Assembly (NCBI RefSeq): GCF_014899185.1 | Contig: NZ_CP045201.1 | Coordinates: 3,945,501-4,009,500 of the forward strand | Source: Pseudooceanicola spongiae | Lineage (GTDB): Bacteria; Pseudomonadota; Alphaproteobacteria; Rhodobacterales; Rhodobacteraceae | DNA: 64,000 nucleotides | Direction of reading: 5' to 3' | Shown: positions 1 through 8,252 of the stretch, piece after piece | How the letters are laid out: each line of letters opens with the position of its first letter | How positions within the stretch are numbered: the stretch's first letter is position 1 | Position numbers and translations under genes: made by a program | The notes under the pieces: generated by a model | The model's input: only the letters and a program-made list of their open reading frames with translations | Database searches by the model: none | What the model was told of the DNA's origin: nothing

Positions 1-117
1 GCCGCTGTAACAACGATCCTCACCGGCCTGTTCGCCGCGCTTTTCGTCCGGTCAGTCACACCGGGCACGCCCGGCCGTCGGCGAGCAAACCCACCGCGGC
101 GGAAGACGCGGCGATGA
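1..117 (+). CDS. C-terminal end of an unknown small membrane protein (partial)
   Basis: Reading frame 1 is open from the window edge to a TGA at 115-117. It encodes about 38 residues: a hydrophobic stretch (AAVTTILTGLFAALFV) that would span the membrane, followed by a very basic tail ending KTRR. The stop overlaps the relaxase start in an ATGA arrangement, which is the main reason to believe it is a real gene end and translationally coupled. Its position directly upstream of a relaxase suggests a mobilisation accessory protein, but the family cannot be named from this fragment. Confidence 0.5.
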   Translation, partial: AAVTTILTGLFAALFVRSVTPGTPGRRRANPPRRKTRR

Positions 118-1031
118 TCGGGAAGATCAGGAAGGGCGATACTTTTGGCGGCCTTGCGCGCTATCTGACTGAGGACGGACGGGGGCGGGTCCTAGCCCTC
201 GACAATCTCTCGTCCGACAGCGTCGCAGCCGCGGCCAGCGAAATGACCATCGCGGCGGCGACGTCGAGGCGGACCCAGAAACCAGTTCTCCATCTGTCGA
301 TCAGTTACGCGGAGGGCGAAATTGTCAGCACTGACCAGATGCGTCACGACGCCCGGCGGGTCCTCAGAGCCCTTGGCCTGAAGGGGCACCAAGCCGTGAT
401 CCTTGCGCATGACGACACGGATCATCCCCACTTGCATGTCATGGCCTGCAGGGTTGGGCCGACTGGAAAATCCGTTTCTGATAGCCGGAGTTACTCAAGG
501 GTCGAAGCGGCCCTCCGAGAAATCGAAACTGTGAGAGGCTGGAACTCGGTCCTCGGGCGGCACGCGCCATCGCCAGCGACAGGGCAGCGCATGACGGGAC
601 ATCGCAAGTCGCGATACCCGCGACAGCACCGCGTCCCGGATCAGGTGCGTCAATCCCTTCTTAATGCCGGAAGTTGGGCGGAACTTCATCAAGGGGTTCG
701 AAGTGCCGGGTGGCGGCTGGAAGTTGTCCAGAAAGGGCGTGGGTCGGGCGCTCTGCTCGTCGGCCCGGATGGGGAGCGTGTGGCGGCGGGAGAGGTTGAC
801 AGGGGAGCAACCCTAACCAGACTGCGCAGGCGGCTGGGGCGCCACCCGGAAACCCAAAAACGAGCGCTGGCAAAACTTGCACAAAGCCGGACCAAAGGGC
901 CAGGCCGCGCGCCCTTCAGCACCGGGCACGTTTTGGCGGTGGCACTACGACAGATGCTGACCCACGACCTTACGCCGACCCTCCGGCCCCGCCGGTCCGG
1001 GCCGCGTCTGCCCGGCCTGCCACGTCTTTGA
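114..1031 (+). CDS. Relaxase/mobilisation nuclease-like protein
   Basis: A 305-residue protein with the relaxase metal-binding signature near residue 100 (HDDTDHPHLHVMACRV, the spaced histidine triad) and an N-terminal tyrosine in ARYLTEDG near residue 17 that could be the nicking residue. Relaxases of this type cut one strand at oriT and lead transfer of plasmids and integrative elements. The C-terminal half is basic (for example KSRYPRQHR and LTRLRRRLGRH), as expected for DNA binding. It starts inside the stop of the preceding gene and is followed at once by a small membrane protein. It is short compared with conjugative relaxases and no helicase domain is present, so the element is probably mobilisable rather than self-transmissible. 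Confidence 0.85.
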   Translation: MIGKIRKGDTFGGLARYLTEDGRGRVLALDNLSSDSVAAAASEMTIAAATSRRTQKPVLHLSISYAEGEIVSTDQMRHDARRVLRALGLKGHQAVILAHDDTDHPHLHVMACRVGPTGKSVSDSRSYSRVEAALREIETVRGWNSVLGRHAPSPATGQRMTGHRKSRYPRQHRVPDQVRQSLLNAGSWAELHQGVRSAGWRLEVVQKGRGSGALLVGPDGERVAAGEVDRGATLTRLRRRLGRHPETQKRALAKLAQSRTKGPGRAPFSTGHVLAVALRQMLTHDLTPTLRPRRSGPRLPGLPRL

Positions 1032-1045
1032 AAGAGGAGGCCTCA

Positions 1046-1459
1046 ATGGCCCGCATACGCAAACCCACAGCGAACGAACCGCACAGCGGGCCCGAGGGTA
1101 ACCCAGAGGCGGGCGACGATTTGCGGCGATTCATCGAGCACGCCTCGGATTTGTTCGCCTCACAGGAGGCGGTCCGGGTCAGCCTGGCAGTTGCCACCGC
1201 CGCGCTAGAGAAGGCGGTGGTCAGCTACGACCGGTCAGCCCTCGCAATCGCGCGGCGTGAGCGCGATGGGATCGCTGTCAGGATCGAGACGGATATCGAC
1301 GCGGTCTTGCGCCGGATGAAAGCGGCGCTCACCGACCCGGTTATCCGGGCCGAGCGTGTCGCGCGGGAGACGCGCATGTCCGCTGCGCTGGCCGGGCTGG
1401 CCGGGGCCTTGCTCGGCGCGGCTGGGCCGGTCGCGTACCTGTTGTTCTGGATAAGCTGA
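1046..1459 (+). CDS. Small protein with C-terminal membrane anchor, mobilisation region
   Basis: The ATG at 1046 is preceded by GAGGAGG at 1034-1040, a near-ideal ribosome binding site, so this start is preferred to the TTG at 1028. The 137-residue product has a charged helical body (roughly residues 30-105, possibly coiled) and ends in one hydrophobic segment (ALAGLAGALLGAAGPVAYLL) with only three further residues. This is the architecture of a tail-anchored inner-membrane protein. It lies 14 bases after the relaxase stop and is probably in the same transcript. I do not recognise a family. A role as relaxase accessory or coupling factor is only inferred from position. Confidence 0.7.
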   Translation: MARIRKPTANEPHSGPEGNPEAGDDLRRFIEHASDLFASQEAVRVSLAVATAALEKAVVSYDRSALAIARRERDGIAVRIETDIDAVLRRMKAALTDPVIRAERVARETRMSAALAGLAGALLGAAGPVAYLLFWIS

Positions 1460-1469
1460 GAGGAAACCG

Positions 1470-1907
1470 ATGCGGAACTCTGAGGCCATCGCGTGCCTGG
1501 TCACCGCCGCCGAGGCCGCGCAGGACCCACTTGACCAACTCGCCTGTCGCCGCGCCGGGACCTGGTTGCGCTGGTGCGACGGTTTCGGGGCCACTGTGAC
1601 CCGTACCGAAGCGGAGCGTATTGCGGCGGGCGGGGCCCTGGGTGAAGCGGCGCGCGGCCTGATCCGCAGGCTAGCTGAGACATACCCGGCCCCGCCCGAG
1701 GATGCGCGCCTCGAATATCTGACCGATGACGACGAAACGACGTCTGGGCTTCAGAGCATCGCGCAGTTCTCTGCCGCGACACGCAGGCCGGGGCGGGAAC
1801 CGCGAGAGGGCGATTTCGTGCGGGGGGCGGTGGTGAAGGATCCGTTTGGATCGGTTGGGATCAGAGCGGGCGGGAACGATCTTCCAGCCCCGGACCCATG
1901 GTCGTGA
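1470..1907 (+). CDS. Hypothetical protein of the mobilisation operon
   Basis: 145 residues, soluble and acidic in the middle, starting 10 bases after the preceding stop with GAGG upstream of the ATG. It contains a helical N-terminal half (AEAAQDPLDQLACRRAGTWL) and a low-complexity tail rich in Gly, Pro and Arg. No known domain is recognised. It is the last gene of the rightward group 1-1907 and is followed by a hairpin at 1913-1939. The frame is credible from its ribosome binding site and tight spacing, but function is unknown. Confidence 0.6.
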   Translation: MRNSEAIACLVTAAEAAQDPLDQLACRRAGTWLRWCDGFGATVTRTEAERIAAGGALGEAARGLIRRLAETYPAPPEDARLEYLTDDDETTSGLQSIAQFSAATRRPGREPREGDFVRGAVVKDPFGSVGIRAGGNDLPAPDPWS

Positions 1908-1912
1908 TACAA

Positions 1913-1939
1913 ATGGACCGGGCCTTTTGCCCGATCCAT
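1913..1939. terminator. Bidirectional hairpin between convergent genes
   Basis: ATGGACCGGGC and GCCCGATCCAT pair over 11 positions with one mismatch around a CTTTT loop. It sits between the end of the rightward mobilisation genes (stop near 1907) and the end of the leftward gene at 1975, where a shared terminator is expected. There is no long T-run, so termination efficiency is uncertain. Confidence 0.5.
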
Positions 1940-1974
1940 CAGCCGATCAAACGACGGGGTCAGGAGACCGGATA

Positions 1975-2424
1975 TCAGAAGCCGTGCTCGTCGCTGGAGG
2001 TCAGGCTCTCGTTAGCCGCTTTGGCGAGACGCAGCCTGCGCTCCGCAGCGCAGACCCACCCTTGGCAGATCTTAAGCCCGTCGGAGACGACTTGGTCGAG
2101 AGGATCACCCCGCTCGAAATTCGTAGCGATCAGCCCCTCGAATGCGTAGAGGCACATCGCCGCGTCGAAGAGTTCGCTCTCCGCCGCCTCCTCCGCGGCT
2201 TCAAAATGTGCGGGAAGTTCGGAATTATTGACCCGCGCGGCGAGACAATTGACACAGGTGCCGCCAATTACAAGCTCCGCTTCATCCGCTTCATCCGCAA
2301 CATCGCTACTGAGGGGTGCGTCCTGTTTTTCGCGCGGTACCAGGGCTCCGATCTCCTCCAGATCAGCAAGAAAAGCGGTACACTCATCTTCGTGGGTCGG
2401 GATATTGCGTTCTTCGGACGTCAT
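1975..2424 (-). CDS. Hypothetical acidic protein downstream of vapE-like gene
   Basis: 149 residues from the ATG at 2424, chosen because AAAAGGA lies upstream at suitable spacing. An upstream ATG at 2442 would add MKRIID but lacks a ribosome binding site. The protein is strongly acidic, with stretches such as DVADEADEAELV and EAAEEAAESELF, and has cysteines in TCVNCLAA and KICQGWVCAAERR. No family is recognised. It is transcribed in the same direction as the VapE-like gene, about 75 bases downstream, and probably belongs to the replication/maintenance operon of the element. Confidence 0.6.
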   Translation of the reverse strand: MTSEERNIPTHEDECTAFLADLEEIGALVPREKQDAPLSSDVADEADEAELVIGGTCVNCLAARVNNSELPAHFEAAEEAAESELFDAAMCLYAFEGLIATNFERGDPLDQVVSDGLKICQGWVCAAERRLRLAKAANESLTSSDEHGF

Positions 2425-2467
2425 GTCGATTATCCTTTTCATTTAACGTCAGTTCAGGGTCGGTCCA

Positions 2468-2488
2468 CCCCCGGCGCAGAACCGGGGG
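2468..2488. other. GC-rich hairpin between vapE-like gene and its downstream gene
   Basis: CCCCCGG and CCGGGGG form a perfect 7-bp stem around a 7-base loop just after the VapE-like stop at 2499 on the minus strand. It could be a partial terminator or an mRNA-stabilising stem. No T-run accompanies it. Confidence 0.35.
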
Positions 2489-2498
2489 CGGAAAGGGG

Positions 2499-3782
2499 TC
2501 AGGCGGTCGGTGCCGAGGGCACGTACCGCGCGGCGCCTTTGAATTCACCAGCGGTGATCCGTCCCCCGTTCTCCCATCCGAGGGAAACCAGCTCTTTTGC
2601 GACTCTCTTGCTCATGGCGGGGGTCATGTCGGCGGACGCGAATCCCATTTCCCCCAGGATCGCTTTCGTGGTGACTTCTTGCAGGCCCTCAATGAAGTCA
2701 GCGATGCCAGACCGCCAAGGGTCCTCGGGACGGCGCGCGCTGGCCTCTTGCAGGGCGATCTTTTCCACCTCGCCCTCAAGATGCCATTTTTCCCCCCGCT
2801 GAAAACGGGCCACGGCCTCCGCCCAAAGCTGATCCCGGTCGCGTGCGAGGCCTTCCAGATCAATCTCGCCCACCTTCACCGGCCAGAACCGACGGCCTCC
2901 GGTTTCGTCGGGCTGCCAGTCTGCCCTGTTGGTGGTCCCGGCAAAGATGCAACGCCGAGGTTCAACCACGCTCTCCCTTCCGTAGGTCGGGCGGTACCGT
3001 TCAATCTGTGTCGTCAAAAATGCCTTAGCCTTCTCCGGGCGGCGCACCATGGATTCCAACTCCGCGACCTCGATAATCCAATGCCCCCTCAGGTGCATCT
3101 GGGCGTCCTTAGTGGACATCTCTGGGAGGCAATCAGAAAACCACGATTCGCCAGCGAGAATGGCAAGACCGGTCGACTTCTTAAGCCCTTGCTGGCCTTC
3201 GAGGACCAGCATGTAGTCCGCCTTGCATCCCGGCTTGAGCCCACGTGCAGCCCCGGAGATCATCCACCGCAGGCCAACTTCGGACACATATTCACTGCGT
3301 GGCGCGGAGAAGTAGGTCGACAGCATATACCGAAGGCGCTCGACCCCATCCCATTCCAGGCCGCAGAGGTATTCCACAAGGGGATCGTACGAATTATCCC
3401 GACAAACCTTACAAACCGCGTCAACCACAACATTTTTGGCGATGGTAGGGAAACCACTGTAGTTAAGGTACACCTGCACCGCGGTGTAATCGTAGTCTTC
3501 GAGAGGCCGGGGGAAGCCGGTTCCCTTCTCTCCCGGAATCGCTTTGTTCACCATCCGCTGATGAGCGAGGGAGTTATACGAAAATACGTCACGGAATGCC
3601 GGATGGATCGTCAGAACCGTAATGGCGTTCGCGACGTCCTGTTCCGGGCGGCCCTTATCGTCCACGATCAGGTCGAGGGCTGCGCGCTTATCTTCCTCGC
3701 GCGTCTTCTTTTCTTTGGGGGCCGTCTTCTCCTCGTTCTCGATCTGGGAGGACAGGACTTTGAAACGGTTAGGCTTGGGCAT
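2499..3782 (-). CDS. VapE-like (virulence-associated E) P-loop ATPase
   Basis: 427 residues. The Walker A-like loop is EGQQGLKKST near residue 200. Further family-typical stretches are HLRGHWIIEVAELE (Walker B region), CIFAGTTNRADWQPDETGGRRFWPV and the DGVERL region. The VapE/VirE family is found in phages, phage-inducible islands and integrative elements, where it acts as a helicase-like ATPase in element replication. The ATG at 3782 has AGGAGG upstream and overlaps the TGA of the preceding gene by one base, implying translational coupling. No primase domain is attached. Family assignment is firm; a role in replication of this element is inferred. Confidence 0.85.
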   Translation of the reverse strand: MPKPNRFKVLSSQIENEEKTAPKEKKTREEDKRAALDLIVDDKGRPEQDVANAITVLTIHPAFRDVFSYNSLAHQRMVNKAIPGEKGTGFPRPLEDYDYTAVQVYLNYSGFPTIAKNVVVDAVCKVCRDNSYDPLVEYLCGLEWDGVERLRYMLSTYFSAPRSEYVSEVGLRWMISGAARGLKPGCKADYMLVLEGQQGLKKSTGLAILAGESWFSDCLPEMSTKDAQMHLRGHWIIEVAELESMVRRPEKAKAFLTTQIERYRPTYGRESVVEPRRCIFAGTTNRADWQPDETGGRRFWPVKVGEIDLEGLARDRDQLWAEAVARFQRGEKWHLEGEVEKIALQEASARRPEDPWRSGIADFIEGLQEVTTKAILGEMGFASADMTPAMSKRVAKELVSLGWENGGRITAGEFKGAARYVPSAPTA

Positions 3783-4168
3783 CACGCGGCCTCCTGAACG
3801 TATTCGACAAATTCGCGGCGCTTATCCTGGGAGAGGGCCATGAACGTACTAAGCGCGTAGGCCTCCAACTCATTCGGGCTGGCATAGGCCGCCCACCAGA
3901 GCGCATCGTCGATCGGGTCGAGAAAGGGCGGCAGGGGGGTGCCGGCACCGCCCAACACTGTTTCAGCGACCCGGAGAGCGCCATCATGATCAAGGCTGCG
4001 CAGCGCGGCCCACGCGAGTGCAGCGCACTCTTCGGGTTCGAGCCGGGCCTGCCAGACGGCAGACGCACCTTCCCACGCGACTTCGTCAGAGAGGGTGAGG
4101 GCATACCCGAGGACCCTCGTGGCCCCCAGATGACGCCGGGCGATCAGTTTCGAAAAATAATTTGTCAA
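3782..4168 (-). CDS. Hypothetical protein coupled to vapE-like gene
   Basis: 128 residues, helical and acidic, with a Trp-rich segment (DALWWAAYASPNELEAYAL). The best start is a TTG at 4168 with GGAGA upstream on the minus strand; no in-frame ATG precedes the conserved-looking body. The stop overlaps the VapE-like start by one base. I do not recognise a domain. Position suggests a partner or regulator of the ATPase. Confidence 0.6.
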   Translation of the reverse strand: MTNYFSKLIARRHLGATRVLGYALTLSDEVAWEGASAVWQARLEPEECAALAWAALRSLDHDGALRVAETVLGGAGTPLPPFLDPIDDALWWAAYASPNELEAYALSTFMALSQDKRREFVEYVQEAA

Positions 4169-4272
4169 GAACAGTCTCCATTGACTGTCCGGGTTTTTTC
4201 CGCCATGAAAGTCGTGGAAAAAAGGGCGGTCCCGGACCGTTTCAGTTTGTCGGGTTGCACCCCGACGGCTCC

Positions 4273-4299
4273 AGAACCCCGGCTCTCAGCCGGGGTTCT
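4273..4299. terminator. Strong hairpin after alpA-like gene
   Basis: AGAACCCCGGCT and AGCCGGGGTTCT form a perfect 12-bp stem with a three-base CTC loop, six bases beyond the stop of the leftward AlpA-like gene. It separates that gene from the 4168-2499 operon. The T-rich side (TTCTTT) is on the plus strand, so it could also stop rightward antisense transcription. Confidence 0.6.
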
Positions 4300-4305
4300 T
4301 TACGT

Positions 4306-4542
4306 TCATGCTGCGAGTGCAACAGAACGAATCTCTTCGAACCGCTCGATATCGGCCAGCCGCCAGCGCGTGACGCGCGGGGTCAGCCGGACCGGGTCCG
4401 GAAATTCATTTTCTGGGGTGCGTGCCCAACGCCAGATCGTGTTGCGGCTCACGCCGAACCGAGAAGCGATCTCGTCGGCGTTGACCCAAATTGTCGCCGC
4501 GATCTGAGGCTTATCGGTCAGATTGTTCGGTTGCTTGGTCAT
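4306..4542 (-). CDS. AlpA/excisionase-type helix-turn-helix regulator
   Basis: 78 residues with the MerR-like winged-helix pattern of phage AlpA and Xis-type proteins: ADEIASRFGVSRNTIWRWAR followed by FPDPVRLTPRVTRWRLADIERF. The start has a perfect AGGAGG six bases upstream. In integrative elements such proteins activate integrase expression or direct excision. It is transcribed away from a 172-base gap (4543-4714) that probably carries its promoter. A hairpin ends the gene at 4299. Confidence 0.85.
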   Translation of the reverse strand: MTKQPNNLTDKPQIAATIWVNADEIASRFGVSRNTIWRWARTPENEFPDPVRLTPRVTRWRLADIERFEEIRSVALAA

Positions 4543-4714
4543 GGGTTACCTCCTGTGTATGGAAGGGGTAACCCAGAGCTTTTTGGACGTCTAAATGGAC
4601 ATTTGAATTTTTTCAAATTGCCCTGCTTCGAAAATCTGGTGCTGTCCCGTAGTGGTCTGTGTGGCCCCACGGTGCGCATCAGCAAAGCTCTTCGAAGACA
4701 GCCACTCCTAGCAG

Positions 4715-5419
4715 CTAATCGACCTGGTCGAAGTATCCATCGAGAAAATCAAGGTCGTCGCAATCTTCGAAGTCAGCTTGAGTTTCTTGGGAGAAGTTAG
4801 ATTCCCAGTCGAAACCTTCGGTATCAACAGCCGCCTTCAGTCGGGGTATTTTTTTGCGAAGACTCTCTGACGTTGGCGTTTCGATTTTCGCGGCACGGTA
4901 TGCGTCAGTCAAGGCAGCAGTCAAAAAGCGTCCGAGGGGACCTCCATCATTTCTTTGATTGTTTGAAAAACGTATTTCTCCCCCTGTTCCAAGCCATACG
5001 CCAATACAGATGACTTGAAACCGGTTAGTCAGGGGGCAAGTCCGGTTAGAAAACTCTTCAAAATGCGCTTGGTCGATACGCGAGAGGATTTCTTGATTTC
5101 GAACCAATTCGATCAATGAATTGGCGCGCCTCGGGTCTGAAATCAAATCAATTGCCTCGGGATCCAAGCCCATATCTTTGGCTCGACATATAGCCTTTTC
5201 CTGCGCTTCGCCGGTAAGCTCCTTGACCTTGTTAATCTGGGCAACCAACGCCGGGGGGTTGTGCGTGCGCCGAGAAGGCTTCCACCGCTCATGGGCAAAG
5301 CGCCGGGCTGCGAAATCTAACTTCTTGATGGCCCAGTTAATCGTATCAGGTGAGACATCACGGGCCGCTAACTCACGCGCGATTACCTCCTGGTTCTCAG
5401 GTGAGATCATTTCTGGCAT
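4715..5419 (-). CDS. Hypothetical protein next to integrase
   Basis: 234 residues, soluble and highly acidic at the C-terminus (ETQADFEDCDDLDFLDGYFDQVD). The first 70 residues are helical and basic (INWAIKKLDFAARRFAHERW) and may bind nucleic acid. It starts 13 bases inside the integrase 3' end, so both genes are probably cotranscribed from the attachment end. No family is recognised. Codon use is less GC-biased than in backbone genes, consistent with foreign origin. Confidence 0.6.
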   Translation of the reverse strand: MPEMISPENQEVIARELAARDVSPDTINWAIKKLDFAARRFAHERWKPSRRTHNPPALVAQINKVKELTGEAQEKAICRAKDMGLDPEAIDLISDPRRANSLIELVRNQEILSRIDQAHFEEFSNRTCPLTNRFQVICIGVWLGTGGEIRFSNNQRNDGGPLGRFLTAALTDAYRAAKIETPTSESLRKKIPRLKAAVDTEGFDWESNFSQETQADFEDCDDLDFLDGYFDQVD

Positions 5420-6654
5420 GTCATGGCCCCCAGAAAATCGGCCCAGTCTTCCATCATATGGCGGCGTTTCTCCATCATATCGGAACGCCTATACGCCCGC
5501 TCTACCGCAGACCCCACCTGATGCGCGAGCGCCATCTCGGCCATCTCCGCAGGGTACTCCGTTCTCTCAGCCGCCCAGTCCCGGAACGTGCTGCGCAGGC
5601 CGTGAGGTACGGCAGGCCGTTTGGACCGTGCATCGAGATAGCCACTGTCGCGCGCTTCATTTATGCGCTTCATGCAGGCGCTGAGCGCCATGTCCGAGAG
5701 CGCACCGCCTCGTAAAGCCGGGAAAAGGTACGGACTGTCTCCCATTCGGTCCATCCCCTCCAAAAGCGCCTTCGCCGCCACGTTAAGAGGAACACGGTGC
5801 TCCTTCTCGGCTTTCATGCGCTCCGCCGGGATGGTCCAGACCCCGGCTACAAGATCGATCTCGTCCCAGGTCGCACCGCGAACCTCCCCGGACCGGGCTG
5901 CGGTGAGCACAGTAAACTCCAGCGCGCGACTAGCGAACCCATCGCGTTTCCTAAGGTCGGCGAACCACGCCGGGGCGTCGTCGAGGGTCAGCGCCGGATG
6001 GTTTTTCACCTTTGAACCTTTCTTCGGTTTTGGGAGGCTCGCGTCGAGGTTGCCTTTCCATCGCGCTGGATTGTCGCCGGTCCGGTGGCCATGGACTGTC
6101 GCCCATGCCAGAACCGCTTCGATCCGGCCCCTCAGACGGGTCGCGGTCTCTGTTTTTGTTGTCCAGATCGGTTCAAGCACCCGCTTTATGTCATCGACGG
6201 TTATATCGGTGACAGGCATGTCTCCGAGGACGGGGGCGGCATAGGTGTCGAGTGTGGACCTCCACTGTTTCTTGTGCTTTTCGTTCCGAAATCCACCTGA
6301 TTTTGCCTTTACCGTCTCGTCGGCGGCGTCGGCGAAAGTGACTTGGGCGCGACGCGCTTCTTGTGCGACCCGCTTCTCGCATAGAGGATCGCCGCCCGCT
6401 CGGATCATCTCTCGGGCATCGCGCGCCTTCTCGCGCGCCCGGGCGAGGGTCACTTCCGGGAAGGGGCCGAGGCCCATGCTGTGTCGTGAGCCGTTGACAA
6501 CATAGCGCAAGAGCCATGACCGGGCACCATTCGGCGTGATTTGAAGATATAATCCCGTGACCCCGCCGACAGCGTGGGCGACATTGCCCCCGTGGCCCGG
6601 ATGGGCCAGGTTCCGTACGGTTATGGCAGACAATTCTTTCGCTATGCGAGGCAT
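5407..6654 (-). CDS. P4-type tyrosine integrase
   Basis: 415 residues with the N-terminal Arm-binding (DUF4102-like) domain, seen in LYLQITPNGARSWLLRY and SMGLGPFPEVTLARAR, a central SAM-like core-binding domain and a C-terminal catalytic domain. The catalytic elements are visible: LTAARSGEVRG (first Arg), VPHGLRSTFRDWAAE (His-x-x-Arg), ALAHQVGSAVERAYRRSD (His and the nucleophilic Tyr). Full length and apparently intact. Its N-terminus faces the repeated segment 6655-6822, the probable attachment region. No convincing ribosome binding site precedes the ATG. A truncated relative lies at 10365-10727. Confidence 0.93.
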   Translation of the reverse strand: MPRIAKELSAITVRNLAHPGHGGNVAHAVGGVTGLYLQITPNGARSWLLRYVVNGSRHSMGLGPFPEVTLARAREKARDAREMIRAGGDPLCEKRVAQEARRAQVTFADAADETVKAKSGGFRNEKHKKQWRSTLDTYAAPVLGDMPVTDITVDDIKRVLEPIWTTKTETATRLRGRIEAVLAWATVHGHRTGDNPARWKGNLDASLPKPKKGSKVKNHPALTLDDAPAWFADLRKRDGFASRALEFTVLTAARSGEVRGATWDEIDLVAGVWTIPAERMKAEKEHRVPLNVAAKALLEGMDRMGDSPYLFPALRGGALSDMALSACMKRINEARDSGYLDARSKRPAVPHGLRSTFRDWAAERTEYPAEMAEMALAHQVGSAVERAYRRSDMMEKRRHMMEDWADFLGAMTCQK

Positions 6655-6822
6655 TGAACTTTTACCTTACGTGTCTAAAAATCCACCATAAAGCATGATA
6701 TGTTGTGTTACCGAGCGCAACCTAGTGTTGCACTAATTCGCGCAAGGTACTGCTTTTAATAGTTTTAAAGTGACGTGCAGCGCTCAGTGCTACTAACTCT
6801 TGCCGCACCTCGCCTCCGCCAT
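6655..6822. repeat. Attachment-region repeat, copy A
   Basis: This segment in front of the intact integrase matches 10728-10893 over its length, by eye at about three quarters of positions. Shared words include ACCTTACGTGTCTA, ATGATATGTT, TTAAAGTGAC and CCTCCGCCA. Such repeats beside an integrase N-terminus normally contain the promoter, arm sites and attR. The crossover core cannot be fixed by eye. No tRNA gene was found in it. Confidence 0.65.
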
Positions 6823-7339
6823 AAACCTCTAATAACCTTAACGAAAGCCTTAAGGGGTGAAGAGGCTAGCGTCATATGGGGGAGTGGGCCTAGAACCATG
6901 TGGACGCTGTTGTGTGATTATCGTATTCCTTCAGGCCATTATCAGATCACGCAAGCGAAGGAACTGTTTTTGCTGGTGATGATTGATTCCGATGCAAATC
7001 CGTCCTCCGCATCCCTCGAGACAACCGGACCCTTGGCATGGGGAAAACACGATGCAACCGCAAGCAGCTGTCTGGCGTTTCACAATGGCCAGACCGTCGG
7101 AAGGATTTTCGAACGCAGCAACCATACCAACGCAGACAAGGAGGTCTATTTGATTTGAGATTCTTGGAGAGGTAGTAGCCCACGCTGTCCACCGCATAGC
7201 AGACGCATGCCAATTAGGCGAGGAAGCATTCCGGCAAAAACAGAAAAAACGAGGAAATCTGTAAGATTGATCTTGCCCACAACTCAGACAGTGATCCTAC
7301 CTCACAGAATGAAATAATTAAGATCTAATATGTTTTGCT
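6823..7339. other. 517-base stretch without a convincing gene
   Basis: An open frame (6775-7158, plus) begins inside the attachment repeat and shows no recognisable domain, ribosome binding site or neighbour coupling; an antisense frame of similar size also exists. GC content is visibly lower than in the backbone. I see no promoter, RNA or repeat I can name. It is probably degenerate island DNA. Confidence 0.4.
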
Positions 7340-8179
7340 TCAATACTTTACATCGATGGTGTGAACTAGATTATAAAGGGCGGTGATGCTAGCATCTGAA
7401 AGTGGAGTGTCGACTGAGCGCATCATGTCGATTTCCGTTCTCTGACTGCTGATATCAAGTTTAGTAAGTGACCGCATCCGGCAGATGTCGGGCGTGACAT
7501 GAGTCAGTTTATTTCCGCTGAGGTCGATCGCGTATACATCGACAAGCTGATGGATGCCATCCTCGACCCGGCGGATATGATTATCCTCAAGATCCAGCCT
7601 CTGCAGTGATATGCACTGGTATAGTTCGGTCGGAATGGCAGAAATCTTGTTGTTTGTGATGCAGAGGCCTTGGAGCAAGGGAAGTTTTGCAATTTCGGCT
7701 GGTATCTCCGTGATCCCATAGTCTTGGGTTACCAGAAGGAAGCGTAAGTTATTGAGATCGCCAATATTTCGGGGAACGCCAGCCTGCTTATAGAAAGTTG
7801 CATTAAGGCGCTGAAGCTGCGGCAGATTATGATCATTCGCCCACTCGATGATCCGGCTAAAGGTACGAGAGGTGTCTACGGCGCGCTCGTTGAGGGCGCT
7901 ACTACGATGATGCAGTTTGTTATTGATTGCTGCGTAGTCGCCGCTCTTGGCAGCATCAACAAGCGCCATTGAACTCACCCCTGCCATAGAGGTGATCGTA
8001 TATGACAGATTGACGGCTTCTTGGACCTCGAATGCAACATCGAGCGGAAGTCCCATAGTCCAACCGCCAGCTACATTCTCAAACCATTCAGCACATTTGG
8101 AATCTTTCATTAGCGCGCTGAATTGTTCGATCAGTGGATGGATTTCAGTAGTAGATTTCTTTTTCGAAAAGGGCCACAT
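7340..8179 (-). CDS. Leucine-rich-repeat protein
   Basis: 279 residues. After a basic start (MWPFSKKKSTTE) and a helical N-terminal region of about 130 residues come five or so leucine-rich repeats of about 23 residues: LNNLRFLLVTQDYGITEIP, LPLLQGLCITNNKISAIP, CISLQRLDLEDNHIRRV, LVDVYAIDLSGNKLTHV, MRSLTKLDISSQ. These build a curved protein-binding surface. GGAG lies seven bases before the ATG. No signal peptide or membrane segment is seen, so the product is probably cytoplasmic. AT-rich codon use differs from the backbone. Function unknown; partner binding is the only inference the fold supports. Confidence 0.8.
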   Translation of the reverse strand: MWPFSKKKSTTEIHPLIEQFSALMKDSKCAEWFENVAGGWTMGLPLDVAFEVQEAVNLSYTITSMAGVSSMALVDAAKSGDYAAINNKLHHRSSALNERAVDTSRTFSRIIEWANDHNLPQLQRLNATFYKQAGVPRNIGDLNNLRFLLVTQDYGITEIPAEIAKLPLLQGLCITNNKISAIPTELYQCISLQRLDLEDNHIRRVEDGIHQLVDVYAIDLSGNKLTHVTPDICRMRSLTKLDISSQRTEIDMMRSVDTPLSDASITALYNLVHTIDVKY

Positions 8180-8252
8180 ATATTTACTCCAAGGAATTTT
8201 TCAGAGCTAGCCAAGTCGCCAGTCCTTTTATTATTATCTTTGCACAAATAAC

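Noticed and set aside
1846..3797. Long plus-strand open frames opposite the VapE-like gene and its neighbour
   Set aside because: They mirror coding sequence on the minus strand, have no recognisable domains and lack ribosome binding sites.
6800..6822. Possible tRNA 3' end as integration target
   Set aside because: CCTCCGCCA resembles a tRNA end, but no T-loop (GGTTCGANTCC) or cloverleaf could be found next to either copy.
6775..7158. 127-residue plus-strand frame after the intact integrase
   Set aside because: It starts inside the attachment repeat, has no ribosome binding site or domain, and an equal antisense frame exists; kept only as unannotated island DNA.
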